Positions 45,076 through 58,043 are shown, counted from the first letter of the stretch. The stretch: 64,000 nucleotides of DNA from Aphanomyces cochlioides (GCA_019828595.1 JAHQRK010000001.1:4526001-4590000); one strand, 5' to 3'. Made by a program: numbers and translations. The notes: generated from the letters alone by a model not told the origin.

Positions 45076-47861
45076 ACGAACAACCAAAGTTCTCAATACC
45101 AACAAGATATCTACTTCCATGTACGACCATTCGCGATATTCTGCGTCTCATCTGGACGACCAGGTTGTGTCAATGACATGGATCTTTGTGCTTCTCGCCG
45201 CTTGCGTCGCACTGTTGTGCGTCCAAGTCGACGGAGCAATCACGCTCAATTTCAAGTGGAATTTATTCGACCAACGTGTACGTACACACTGCTGTCTTTG
45301 ATCCTCTAACGAGATACATGTAGACACATCAAAGCAACAACAATAGCCGTGTCCATCACATTCAACGTGCTACAATTAACGAAGAAAGACGTCCACGACC
45401 TACAAAAAATCAAGAAAATCATGAAACACTTGACCGAGAATCCAAAATGAGCCACTTGCAACGTATTCAAGACTTGGAGCGCCAACTGCTAGAGGCAAAC
45501 CAAGACAAGCAACGCCTCGAGGTCCAACGTCGGTCACTTCAACGCACACTCCATCAACTCGTCCAAGGAGACGCCATGGTTGACGGGCAGATTGATTTTC
45601 ATCAAAATGAGGTATGATCTAGATGATTGTTGGCGTGTTTGAGGTGAATTAGGCACTCGACGACATACCTGTGGCAGTTCACGAACCCCAACATCCCAAG
45701 AAAAACATTTTAAATGAGTCACTGCGTCCACCAAGCGTATTAAATCGTATATTCGATCACAAACAAGCCGAGCCCGAGTTTCGAGCCCCAAGCACAGCCA
45801 TGCTCGACTCTGCAGAGTCAATGATCGTTGAAGAATCGTGTCATGCAACGTCCTCCGTTGGTTTGACACTCAAATATCAAGCTTCATGCGATCATTCACA
45901 TCTCGAAGATTGTTCGCAGACACTCCTGATATCAGAAAGGTACATGCGTCAGTTGTCTATCACATAAATTTTGACATCTCTTGTCCGGTAGTGAAAATAC
46001 ATCGAGCTCGGAAGTCGCCTTCACTACGGACACATTCACCAATACACAAGACGACGTATTTCGTGCACAGCCAGTCAAGCATGTGAATGATCTGGATGAA
46101 GTACGACAAGCGGATTTGCTTTGCGTCGTGCCGACAATCGATGACGCGTTTGACGCAGAAATGCGAGATGTTGTGCAACGAGTGAAAAGTCCAACTGCGC
46201 TTCCATCCACCGCTGAAAGTGAAAATTCAACGACGTGACTCGAGATCGTTGAGCCTGTCAATCAAGGTATTCATGCCCTGGGTGAGTTTCACATCTCAGT
46301 TTTTGTTTAGACCATTTGCACGAGCCTCTTCTCTCTTGTGAATATGGAGACTCAGAGCCATATTACTTTCAACGGGGTGATCCCGTTGAAATCCTTCGCG
46401 AGTCCGAATGGTACACTGGCGTCGTCCTCGGTATCAACGACTCGAACGAGACGCCAAAGTCCAAATCGTATTCGATTCTGTGGTGGATGAGCGGCAAGTC
46501 ACAAAGACGAGCGACCAAAGTCTTGCCAGATCAATTGCGACCTCCTGTTTCTCCCACTCGATCGAGCTATTTTGACCATGCTATCGATGTCGTCTTTGGT
46601 GCATTGCGCGCTGCAATTGAGTGGGCCACATTCCCTTTCACTACGACGACGACGCCATATTTCGATGAAACAATTTGTCTCCAATGCATGCACAAGTCCC
46701 AAGTTGTCGAACAATAATTCAATGCCAACTGGTGTGATCGAAAAAACAATTGCAAGTACAAGACCAGGATTGACTAGTGATGGAATCCGTTCAACCGAAG
46801 ATGAAGAGGTCAAGTGCGCCACCCTCAGCAATGAACCCACTGCAGCAAAGACGAGCATGGTTTATCTGAATCCACCCAAGACACCAAACCAAGACAGGTA
46901 TGCTCATTTGGTTATTTCATATTCTAAGTTTACAGTGATCGTAGTGATGAGCAACGTGCTCTCAGCTTGCAAACTGTGTTTCCATTTGTGCATTCGTATC
47001 CTCCTTTGAAATTGTCGACACTACGATCTGCTGTCTTACCGTGTGAAGTTATCAATGAAGACAAGATATTTGAATATTGTCCAAGAGAACAAATGGCGAT
47101 GGTACATGAGACTGCAGTGGAGTGTGAGCAAATTATGCCTCCCGCCAGTATGTTTGACTGTCAAGGTGCATATTTTTCTGTGACTAGTGTCATCATTTCT
47201 TACTGTAGATATCAACCCGTCGAACTTTGCGACGGCCTCAGACTTTTCAAAACTCTCTCTAGATCCTGAGACGAAAACCACAACTGGCAGGTAATATCCT
47301 TTGATGTTTTTGTTTCATTTCACTTGATTTTACCATATAGTGACTTGTGTGACTCTACGATATACGAGACCACGTCTACCTTGGATATGTGTTCCAATTC
47401 AAGTGACGACGACCAGGCTGTGCGACCATGCTCCCTAGGTACTGCCATGCCAACGTCAGCAAAAATAGACCAAGTGGTGGACGGCGAGACGTCACTACAA
47501 TCTGCCCGAGAACATCATACTGCTCCGATAATTTATTCTACGATCTCCTCTGTCGTACCTGCTCATCATCAGCGACAAGCTCAACAGTCACGAAATAGCC
47601 GAAATCCAGCAACGAATGAAAATATGAAAGCCAGAAGCCGTCGAGCGTACAAGACGCTCCCTGAAGTGGTTGAGAAGAAGCGACAAGAAGAACAATTAAG
47701 TGAGCGAAGAGAGATGTTGGAGAAAGCGATATTGCTCGAGCAGGTACAAAAGCGTGGTGATGTGAATCGTCTAATAAACTTCTTAGGCACACCAAGAAAA
47801 GCGTCGACGTAAAATACAACTCATGACATACAAGATACAGACGCTTCTCGAGGAAAAGTAG
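45076..47861 (+). pseudogene. Family copy D: broken SH3/Tudor-type gene, start codon lost
   Basis: Exons: 45076-45120, 45164-45277, 45324-45611, 45653-45939, 45992-46266, 46311-46897, 46945-47165, 47209-47290, 47341-47743, 47787-47861. It is the mirror of C, except that the position of the ATG reads ACG (45076-45078). Shared lesions are the TGA at 46236-46238 and a one-base insertion near 46695-46705. A C/D difference also changes one residue (E to D, about 47157). The barrel frame (46316-46717) and the tail (RRAYKTLPEVVEKKRQEEQ, 47638-47694) are otherwise open. It might still be transcribed, but a full protein cannot be made. Confidence 0.85.
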
Positions 47862-48271
47862 CCATAACATGATCCGATTGAGAGCTGCGATGCAAGCTGT
47901 TGTACTACTTAGTATAAAACCCATTACATATATTTTTCATTTTTACATTGATCCAGCTTATCCAGGCTTGACGTGTTTGAATGATGATATAGACTGGCTA
48001 GTTGCGTTTTGTTTTTGAGTTTTTAAACAGTGCACTCTGGCGAAGAGGTTTGCAGATTATCGCGGCAATACCTTAGTACAACATACAATTATTTGGTGAA
48101 GATACATGAGAGTCACGAATCGCAGAAAGATTTTGTATTTGTGCGATTCCAATCGCAACAAGCAATGCAATAAAATGTCGAAATATTTTCCTTAAAATCT
48201 ATTTGTATGTCTAGAGATCAATCAACCGATATTACATTCGTGACCGTGAAGTGGCAGTAGTCTCCGGAGAA
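47862..48271 (+). other. 3' flank of copy D
   Basis: Shares 'atatagactggctagttgc' and 'gcactctggcgaagaggtttgc' with 62925-62985 downstream of E. No gene supported. Confidence 0.55.
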
Positions 48272-48790
48272 TACTCGCTCACAACGACCACATGGCCTCT
48301 TTCAGAAATCTACTTAAGAACAGCATAAGTCTTACGAATTTTCGTGTACATGGAAGAGAATAGATAAATGCTGTCAAACTTGGTTTGCTCGCGTACCACG
48401 TGCTCAGCGGCCAATTGAAACCAAATGTCTGATGGCAGCTCATGCGCACTTCAATTTGCGCAAAATTAAGGCGTCAACAATCCTTTATCGTGACGAATTG
48501 TGTCGCCACGTATTTGACTAATAGGAAGTCACAATGATAATGCCATCACTCCTGTATTTCTGGGTTTCGTTCGTATCCATTGACGACAGGAGATGAGCTT
48601 TTGGTCCATGTGTCATATATATCATACAACTAATTCCATTTTAAGACAAATTACATTCACAAGTCGTTGCTATCTCCCAAAATCCCAAATTTCAAACCAA
48701 ATCATGTATCTTATTGACTTGATATATCAAATCGAAGTTCTGCACGCCTTGCACTGCAGGAGTTAATTGAGGTACTCACGACTGCTAATG
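48272..48790. repeat. Diverged outer part of the large palindrome, right side
   Basis: Homologous in reverse to 32690-33262 with many differences. It shows that the two loci were already related before the inner arms became nearly identical. Confidence 0.65.
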
Positions 48791-49800
48791 GTTATAGCAT
48801 CATCTCGAATGTGATTGCAATCAGGAGATGTTGGTTGCTAGGAGTTTACGAGAGATTCATAACATGGAGATCCTTAGCAAATCATTTACATCATACCATG
48901 TCAATCTAGTTGAATGTGACAGTTCTCTGAAAGTATTTTTTGGGCGATCAGCCAAACTCTCGTTGATCGAAAGCATTCATATAGATCGCAACTCACCATG
49001 TGGATCAAAATGTGATCGCTAGTTTTTAGAAGCAGGTTGCATGAAGGAACTCTGACCTTCCAGACGACCAATTTCTGTACTCGCTGCTCGACTCAACTCA
49101 GTAATCTCCGAATGATGCGAATTATGCTAGTGATTTATTCCTTGAACCCTCCGTGATACAATCAAGTCTCATCGAAGAGTATGTAACTCCACCAGGGAAA
49201 TACTGATATCATGTTTTTTTCACTGAATGCATCCTTTGTATGATGTATCTAAATCCCATTCATTGTGTGAAGACATACACCTTACAAGCTAGCTGGCATG
49301 GCAGAGGGGTCGATGAGTGTGAAGTACTGACCAAAAGCTTGCAACAAATTAATGTATGAGATTGCTCGGCGAAAACTAAACCATTTCCTATTTTGACGGA
49401 AAATTTCTCTGGAGTCGTTTCCACGTTGATATTGCAACTTGACACCATAATTTATCGAATAGAAACATGAAAAATGGCATGCATTCGAGCAAGAATGGTA
49501 AGAGATGTTGATAGATAAATTCTTTCAGACTTTCATACCTATATGTCCACGTATTAGGGAATTACGATGATGTATTCTCTCCAATTACATCAAGTAGTAG
49601 TTGTGATATTTCGCTCCTAACCATTTGGTCGAGGAAAGATTCCAGTCACATTTGCCGTTGGGTCTTGCCAGGTGAATTGTCCATGAAGGCAGGCCAATAA
49701 ACATATTTTAAGTTCCAAACTGGAAACACTTGATCCAAAGTAATATTTCAGGGCTTGGATTTAATTCGCCAGTCTGTACTGGAACGAAAACCAAAGGTAA
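48791..49800. other. No recognised gene
   Basis: Short frames only (64 codons at 48828-49022, 62 codons at 49260-49448), without motifs or clear copies elsewhere. Confidence 0.45.
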
Positions 49801-52800
49801 CCAACCTTACCCCAAAGATCTACATTGTAATGGTGCGCTTCAAGACAAATTCAGAAATTAATAACCCAATTTTATTATGTCAGAGTTGTATCGAGCTTGG
49901 AACTCCGAAATTGGTTTGAAAAACTAGGATACTTTCACCCCGACGGTCTCTTAAAAATATGAGTTGCATCCTTTTGGTCTGCATAATGAACTTCAATTTA
50001 CTTGGTCATTTTCAATGAATCTGAGTTAGCGCATCGCACAAAACCTTGTGGCAAATTACTACCAGATCAGAAACGATGAAAGGTAGGAACGCCGTTGAAA
50101 ATCATTTTAAAGCAGATGCTTTCATAGAAAAGAAAATCCATTGCAATCAATGACTGAACTCGAGTGCGGGGCATCTAGAATCTTGACATGATATATATAG
50201 TAAACTGGTGTAATACTTCATCATCACACGACAACTACCTTTTGATTCGTTTCGGCTCTATCCCGATATAAATTGCAGTCGATGTAGATACAATGCCAAG
50301 ATTCGACATGCCACTAATGTGAAGATCCAGTTTCAGGTCAAATAGAAGGACAACAATGTTTTTACAGGACGATATTCTCTGAAAGCTTGTAATCAATTTT
50401 CCACATATATATAGAAACGCATAATCACGGTTCTCAATATGTTTCAAGTCATGCTGCCGCTTGAGGTTCTCATGACGAGAAACCTATGTGCGCCACAAAA
50501 CAATTGAGCTGAATTTATATGACAAAGCTGTGAAATTTGCTTGTCAAAAACTTGGGAAAAGTCGAAGATTACGAGAATCTACGAATAAAATGGACGCTGT
50601 TTGGCTTTCCGTCCCATTTCCCCTCCGATATGTCACTTCAAATCTTGTCGAAGCTGATATTTGATGTCAAAATATCCAAGTCGAGTTCCATAGTGTATGC
50701 GAACGGAACATTTTGACGCGCACACCACGCATCAGCAAATAATATTTGTTGTACATTTTCAGAGGCATTCGCACGACATGGGATGCAATGGGATGGCGAG
50801 TCCAGATATTCCCCAACTACAAAAGATACCAATGTGACAAAAAGCTATTTGGATTCTTAATTCATGGAGCTCATTGTGCGACGCCCCGTCCAGTTGCAAG
50901 ATAAGCTAGTCAGGAGATAAGAGATGTTGTAAGCTAATAAAAAATGCGCTCGCATACATTTTGCAACTCAATTTGGATATTTGCGGTCACTTCTTTGAAA
51001 GTCTTGGTGATCCTTATCAGCACGTGTGGATTACAAATGGAAATATTTTGTAGCTCGGAGCTGAAAGAATCAAGAGACAATTGGCATACTGCCAAGATGA
51101 ATGTCATTTTTGTTTTTCCATGTCATAGAATTGGCTTCATATTGAAATAGCTTGTTGAAATTCCTTTACATGCACTCCATATGCTCACACCACTTGGAAA
51201 AGACTTCAGTGTGTACGTTGAAGCAACAATGAACAACTTTATGATGATATTCAGTGACTTCTGAGTTTTCCGAGCATCATATTTTGGTTTGGCGAAGATC
51301 GAAATGCTTGGAAGTGATTTCGTTATCGTACAAACTAATTGGACAATTTTGGCACGCTACATGAATCTAGTTCACCTTTCTCCAGACATTTCCATAGAAT
51401 ATTCTGGAAAATTGCTGTCGCAATTTTTAAGACAATGGTCCATTGTATAGCAAAGCATTTGCAAAAGAGGCCAATATTGGGAAGGGTTTTGCAATATTGT
51501 GCTTGATTGACGAACTAAAGGTTTTATTGTAAACATCTTCAAAAGTATTATTGCATCCTGGTAAATAATTAGGGCAGCAGCTGCCAATATACCAAACACT
51601 TGAAGGTGAGTTTCACGATAAGCCAATTATTGACACTAATAGCTGAATAGACAATTGGCACTTATAAATGTTCTTTGCTGGCAGGAGTTACCAAGTGATG
51701 TGATGGGACTTCATATATGTTCCCCGAATCCCAAATCAATTGACACAGTGTCGGTAGACATCGTTCTCAATATATAAAATGCAATTGAGCAAATTTGTTT
51801 TTCATGCATACCTATGACCGATTATTAATAGTCGATGCAAACCAATACTGAATCGACGAGATGACATTCATTTGAGACAAAGGAGTAAAAATGTGAATGA
51901 TCACAACGATTTAACAGCTTCGTACAAGCAAATCGGGAAAGAATGTCGTTGTTAAATGCTCGATATTAGTCTGAAGAAATAACTCGCCCATGGCTAGAAG
52001 TAAGCTATCCATTTGGCATCGTGAATGTCCAGTGTAGTGTTCGCACTGGCACTGCAGTGAATAATCAAAATCGACACGATGCAACAAAGTCGGTAGTGCT
52101 AATGACTGATAATCGTTGTGGCTCCATCCACCATGAAATGCAATGAACCCCGAGAAGTTTTCTCGTATTCTACTTCTCCCCATGTAGAATTGCTGAATAG
52201 GGTCTCTCTCAATTGACCACAGATTGTCATAAAACACGTCAAATGGCGGTGGGAGTACATATTTTGAGCTGCTAAGACAAACCATTTTCTTGTATTGCGA
52301 ACAAAACAAGTTGTAGCGTAGTCGAGACCCAAAGCGTTGAGCGACATGATCTTCATACCAGATTCAGAATGAAAGTTCTCTCTTCCGTTCATTTGTGGAT
52401 GTATTAGAACACGAGATAATCAGGGGCTGATGCTGCGATCAATGTGCTTTATTGATTGCCTTTTGGTACGAAAGAGAAAATGTTCACCTCGTTTGGCGAT
52501 AATGATATGACAATATTCTTGAATTTGAAGAGAAACATCAGTCACATCAAGTTTTCATGGGCAAATATTAACTTGGATGCGTTGTTGACATTGAATGAAT
52601 TCATATCGAGAAAACAATCTTGTACAGAAATCAACCAACCGTCGTGACCGCAAAAAGCAAGCAGGCTCAAAAGGTAAATAATCATGCAGACATTTTCATT
52701 CGTAGCAAAAATCCAGTAGCATGGCAAACAAAATTATATTCGATTTGATGTCCTTCAAAGATCACCAGGCGGGCTTCAATGTTGTTCCCGTCAATCTTGA

Positions 52801-52810
52801 AAAGTGACAT
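49801..52810. repeat. R2 repeat mosaic (iv)
   Basis: 49830-50450 is collinear with 37680-38300 (both contain 'gactgaactcgagtgcg' and 'catcatcacacgacaac'-type landmarks); 50440-50660 matches 39335-39570; 50957-51160 matches 57790-57995 closely but in the opposite sense relative to the unit; 52320-52440 matches the block near 39700. The mixed orientation indicates internal rearrangement. No intact frame. Confidence 0.55.
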
Positions 52811-52812
52811 AA

Positions 52813-54010
52813 TTGGCAGGACATCACGCTCGCCTTGTATCAAGCATTGAACGGCTAAGAAGCATTAGCCTTCATCTTCTGCCGGGACGTTTAGACTACC
52901 TTTGGAGCGCTGTTGTAGCCAAACAATTCTACGCGTTGAGACTGCGCGACAATCAAGCATGTACTTCCAAACTCTTCAAACCAAACTGTATTGAGTTCAC
53001 GTCAAGCATTGCCCATTGATGCAATGCAAGATGCTACCTCTTCATAGCTCGGATAAATGTAGTCCAATTGAAGGTCAGTTGCAAGCACGAGAAAGAGACT
53101 AAATCAGTCTCTTTGACGTCGTTGATTAAAGAAAGATTTCAGAGAGTGATTTGGGTCGTCCAAGCTCTGCAAAAGCCATTCGATGGCCGCTACTCAGTGT
53201 TCTGTTTGAAATCGGGATGTCAGTCAAAAAGAATGCGAGAGATTCTTGTACGAACAAGGAATCTCCATGCTTTCAAGCACTATGAAAGACGATGAGTACG
53301 ATAGGAGCACAATACATACTCGTCTTCTCCGCTGACTGACTTCTCTCGCACTACGAGTAAGTGTCGTGTACTCTGTGTTCAATCTTCTAACCGTCCGAAG
53401 TTGTTGAACGTCATATCACGGATGGTGGTGCCAACAAACTCTATATTCACAAGGGATGCAGTCAACGCATTTCTATCGAGAGTCCGCAAGCGATATGACG
53501 TGAAGACAAACGTGGGAGAATGAGAGCCATCTCCGTTTGAAGGAGCATGCTAACGCTACTCAGCATCGGGGCAAGGTTTTCAAAGCGAGTTGATTTGAAT
53601 GGATTGATTCAGGACGCTAGACCAACTAGGACGTCCGCCAGACGCACTCGAGGGTTGACTTGACGCCAGTCGTCATGTTGGTTATCGTGGAGTCCTTGGC
53701 GGGATGGGATGTACTGGGATTACCGCCTTTGATGTTGAAGTGACGTATGTATTGTGGGAGGTAAACCTGTGTAAGCGGATGATTTGTAGTATGTATTTCT
53801 ACGGGTATTAATTTATACGTCGTTCAGACCATAGAACATTAATGAATTTGGAGGTGAACCTGTGTAACATGATATTGATTGGAATATCATTTGATATAAG
53901 TATCAGTTTTCACAATGAATCGTCCGGAAAACAAGGCTCCCTCGCTTTAGTGAGTTGGATGGTCCTTCAGTCTCCTTAAAAGCATCAAAATCCTTCTAAT
54001 AGTGACATTG
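52813..54010 (-). repeat. R1 repeat, inverted copy, with R2 core fragment
   Basis: Reverse complement similarity to 1-1700. Its plus-strand frame 52813-53019 carries LDYLWSAVVAKQFYALRLRD and a SKL piece (R2 core). The segment 53190-53400 matches about 760-960 inverted ('gcttgaaagcatggag' landmark). Confidence 0.65.
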
Positions 54011-54668
54011 GGACACTAAACCAAGGGAGTTCTGTTTTCCGGACAGTTTCTTTGACAATGGACGGTGGTGCACCAGACATGTTGAAAACTTAACAACGAG
54101 GTGGTGCACCATACATGTTGAAAAACTTGAGTATATCTATCTGCGTTTGGCGACGATGTCATGACAGCCTCATCTATCGTGATGACTGCTTGTGGTGCTC
54201 TTATACCACTCAACTCAAGTTTTTCAACATGTCTGGTGCACCACCGTCCATTGTCAAAGAAATTGTCCGGAAAACAGAACTACCTTGGTTTAGTGTCCCA
54301 ATATCACTATGACAAGGATTTTCGTGCTTTGAAGGAGAATGACGGACCATCCAACTCACTAAAGCGAAGGAGTCTTGTTTCCCGGACGATTCATTGTGAA
54401 AATCTATACTTGTATAAAATGATATTTCAAGCATTATCAGGTTACACAGGCTCACCTCCAAATTCATTAATGTTCTATGGTCTGAACGACGTATAAACTA
54501 ATACCCGTTGAAATACATACTACAAATCATCCGCTTACACAGGTTTACCTCCCACAATACATACGTCACTTCAACATCAAAGGCGGCAATCCCAATACAT
54601 CCCGTCGCCCTTCCCGCCAAGGACTCCACGACGACAACATGACGACTGGCGTCAAGTCAACCCTCGGC
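53648..54668. repeat. R1 palindrome centred near 54155
   Basis: Arms of about 490 nt (53648-54135 and 54221-54668) meet across a short spacer. The inner edges read 'tgacaatggacggtggtgcacc' on the left and its complement on the right, and both halves carry the 'ttttccggac'/'gtccggaaaac' motif. The left inner edge also holds a tandem duplicate of 'ggtggtgcacca-acatgttgaaaa'. Coordinate sums run from 108309 to 108316, so a few indels separate the arms. Confidence 0.75.
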
Positions 54669-54799
54669 CACGAACGAATTGACTATCCATCCAATATTTA
54701 ATTTGTCAGATACCGCAAATAGTCAAGACCAAACGTGTCCTGAACACACAACCCGAGCCCAGGCAACAATTGCTCAGTAAAGTATTCCTATGTTTGTGC

Positions 54800-56760
54800 A
54801 AGATTTCACGATCGTCGCCATTCCCAACCACCAAAGCAATGCTCAGGCGGATCTCGATGATGGACGTTCTGCACAATCATACTTTACCAACTGCAGGAGC
54901 AGGATCACTTGAGCACAAAGGAGTGTCCACGATAGATGACGCTCCATGTGAATATATTGTGACGAGTTTGGAAGTACGTGCCCGCTGATCGTCCAGTTTC
55001 GACATATCAACGCTGGGAAATCGTTTGGTCACTACAGCGTTCCATATATATGGCATGAATGTGACCTTAGAAGAGAAGGCTTGTAGGTGCACGGCAAAAG
55101 TGATACCCTCCAAATTGTACCACTTGTCATGGAAAGACAAATGCATGTAATCTCCATGAGTTACGGCATCACCTTGAATTCTTTTCTGCTAGAATGTCGT
55201 GAGAAATTATAGAGAAAATGTTGAATCACTGCTATGACCGGTTCATCATTTCAAGACTGCTTGGTTTTCATTTACAAGCAAGGTTGAACGAGCCCCTCCC
55301 GGTTATGAGGAGATGAGCTTACGATTCACACTACGACTGAAACCTAGAGGCCGATTTTTTCATGGAAATACATTTTGTGGCATGCACAAGAGTACGTTTA
55401 CGAATACCAACTGTGACGTTGCTTCGAAAAAATGTGATGATTCGTGTGGATTGTACATGGAATATGTTGTAGCTCAGAGCTGACTGTATCAAGATGCATT
55501 TGGCATGCTGTCAAAACAAACCATTTTTGATTTTCCATCTCGTTGGATTGGCTACAAATTTGGAATCCGTGATTGTTTCCATTTTGAACTTCGTATCTCT
55601 CTTGTGGTCATTCACAATTGGTTGATTTCTAAACAAAATTACGTTCTCGATGTGTCTTCAAAGCCAATGAGTCAAGTTTTGCAGGATTTCCCACGTCCGA
55701 ATCTTCGTCAAACTCATAATGTATTTATGCGCCTTCTCTAAACCAAGAACTTTGTCATCATCATGGAGCTCGACTTGGTATTTGTGGGCAATTTTGGAAA
55801 GTCTGGCTTCCCTTTAAAAAGGCAAATTACTAGCACAAATCCATTATGACCGCATTATCAGTACTTCATATTCTGGTGTTCATATCTATCCACAATGAAT
55901 AGAGCTGAAACGCTTCGTTCATACGTGATCTTAGCCAGCAATCGAGTTGTCGTTCTACTATCCGGATTTGGACTAGAATTGCCTACGAGAAGATGACCTT
56001 TTACGCAGATTTAGAATATCTGCTCGTCTTTTTTGCACATCAGATATCAGCTCCGAGAGATTCGACGTGGCGCATCTGTCAAAACAGCGGGATTTTGGAC
56101 AACTTTACGGTGTCCATTACAATTTATCGCGGATGAAGCCGTGACGAGACCAATCATGAGCTTCTCCAACTTTCTCCAAGTTTTCTGATGAGCAATTTCA
56201 AAGCGTTATCGGGTAAAATATTCTGTGAAGCAGAGAGATCGCTTTTCATCGAAACCTCAAGAGACAGCTCGATTTCTGTTGATTTTCCGTTTGATTGTAT
56301 TGACAAGACAAGCATGATTTGGAAAATGTCCATGGAGTGACGATTGAGCGGTGAATACTTATTGCTCAAATGTGCACTATGGAGGGGTAGCCGAAGCGAT
56401 TTACTCGTTGCATCGTTTAAGCATCAACTCAGCATTGTGTCTCACCCAATATTTTATTGTGTGAATATTCAAGAGCACTCTAAAGGTCTCATTTGGATTC
56501 AATCGTACATTTGTGATAATCATTTGCTACCAAGTTTGATTGATGAATCGACTCACGTTGCTTCGATATGACTCTACGAGATACATCATCTTCCTTGCAA
56601 TTTTGGACCAAATTGCACAATTACTACGATCGTGTGGAAGTCTTGATTCAAGTTTCAGACTGTCCGCTTTTTTACGAGGTGACACCAATATGTGAGTTTA
56701 GAGCTCGATACAACTCAGAAGGCATGGAATACCGCCGGTGATTTATTCTCTTGGGCCTTT
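54800..56760 (-). repeat. R2 repeat unit (ii), inverted
   Basis: Blocks in reverse order to unit (i): 'ccaccaaagcaatgctca' near 54826, the VTKRFPSVDMSKLDDQRARTSKLV frame (54877-55146, in pieces), a block near 55470-55575, one near 55840-55960, one near 56160-56210, and 'gagctcgatacaactcaga' near 56700. Diverged from unit (i); frames interrupted. Confidence 0.55.
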
Positions 56761-57600
56761 CATTCACACAATCCAGCCATATGCAGCAGGTGTATGTAGC
56801 GTATTGTATGGACGAGAGAAATATTAATTTCTATTTTGCTTGATCAATATTATCCTTGGCGTGTGACGTCGATCTCTCTACGTCTTTTAAAGAGAAATAT
56901 GTTCAAAATGTGCTCGCACTGCCGTGGTTTAGTTGAAGGTGACAGACTGACGTGGAATCCATATTGAAAAATTCAATTGAGACGTGTCTGTCCTGCCAAA
57001 AGTCATCACTGTCAAATTTTGACAGAACTTGACGCTACATATTGGTGTTTGATGTTGCAAATGTGTATCAACGCGCCCGCCGCTATAACGATATACAACG
57101 AGATGTATATATGGAGATGTCAATCACACAGAGTCGAGCTCGGTGCTGAATTTGTCAGTTTTATTACTTTCCCAATTTAACCCCACTCATATCGGCGTGA
57201 AGGTATTATGGTGTCAATGTCGACCGTAGACGATGCTTCTTCAGTACATTAATGGATTACCAATGGAGAAGAATTCTTGAGAATGAATTTTGTGGCGTGA
57301 GATCATTTGTCCGACCTGCTATGTGTTTTTGGTTTCTGGATTTTCGGATTTGGCTCCAATAAAACAACAGAAATACGAAGAGACACATTCTTTCAACCAA
57401 GTCAACTTGTACTACATGCGACAAGCTGTTACCTTGAATCAACAAGGCCCAATGTACGTGACGAAGCATTTTGTGTATCTATCGGTAGTCGACACCACAA
57501 ATCAGCAATTGTTCAGAATCAAATTATACTGCTCGAATGTCTCCAAAACATTAAGGCCATTGAACAGTCCGATGCACAAATCATCAGAATTTAAGATGAA
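56761..57600. other. No recognised gene
   Basis: Frame 57290-57628 (+, 112 codons) has a plausible composition (YYMRQAVTLNQQGP, FVYLSVVDTTNQQLF) but no recognised motif. Its end overlaps sequence shared with 32725. I list it as open sequence, not as a gene. Confidence 0.3.
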
Positions 57601-57647
57601 TTGCACTACGATGAACGCCATGAATTAAGAATCAAAATAGCATATAG

Positions 57648-58043
57648 TCACACAAGTAATTGTACGTGATGGAGAATATTTGGACTCGTCATCCCAATTG
57701 CATCCCATGTCGGGGGGAATGCCACTGAAAATTTACAGCAATTTCTATTCACTGAAGAATATTGTGCGCTAATCATAACGTTGCTTTCGCTTTCATTTTG
57801 CAACTCAATTCGGATATTTGCCGACACTTCTTTGAAAGTCTTGGTGATCCTTACGAGCTCGTGGGGATTGTAAATGGAAATATTTCGTAGCTCGGAGCTG
57901 AGAGAGTCAAGAGACGATGGCATGCTGCCAAAACGAATGCCATTTTTGTTTTTCAATCTCGTGGAATTGGCTTCGAATTGAAATGCCTTTTTGAACGTCC
58001 TATCACTTTTGTGGTCATACCCAATCGGTTGATTTCTAAGCAA
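57648..58043 (-). pseudogene. R2-family ORF, longest open piece
   Basis: A 131-codon minus-strand frame with leucine- and isoleucine-rich periodicity (MPSSLDSLSSELRNISIYNP, then ELVRITKTFKEV), reminiscent of leucine-rich-repeat-like sequence but without a clear consensus. The same region is present but frame-broken at 50957-51160, 55470-55575 and 2003-2100. Conservation of this piece suggests it encoded protein in the ancestral R2 unit. Upstream on the same strand (58140-58620) come other R2 blocks with stops. Confidence 0.4.

Larger units (their letters stand above)
40966..48271. repeat. Large palindrome, right arm (7.3 kb)
   Basis: Reverse complement of 33263-40592. Contains inverted R2 unit (i) (41270-44270), the unrecognised exon remnant 44287-44532 and family copy D. 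Confidence 0.92.

Noticed and set aside
45119..45301. Start at the internal ATG (MYDHSRYS...) of copies C, D and E
   Set aside because: In B the same place reads ATG-TAA and in A a TAG follows. Treating it as a splice donor explains all five copies, so it is intron, not coding.
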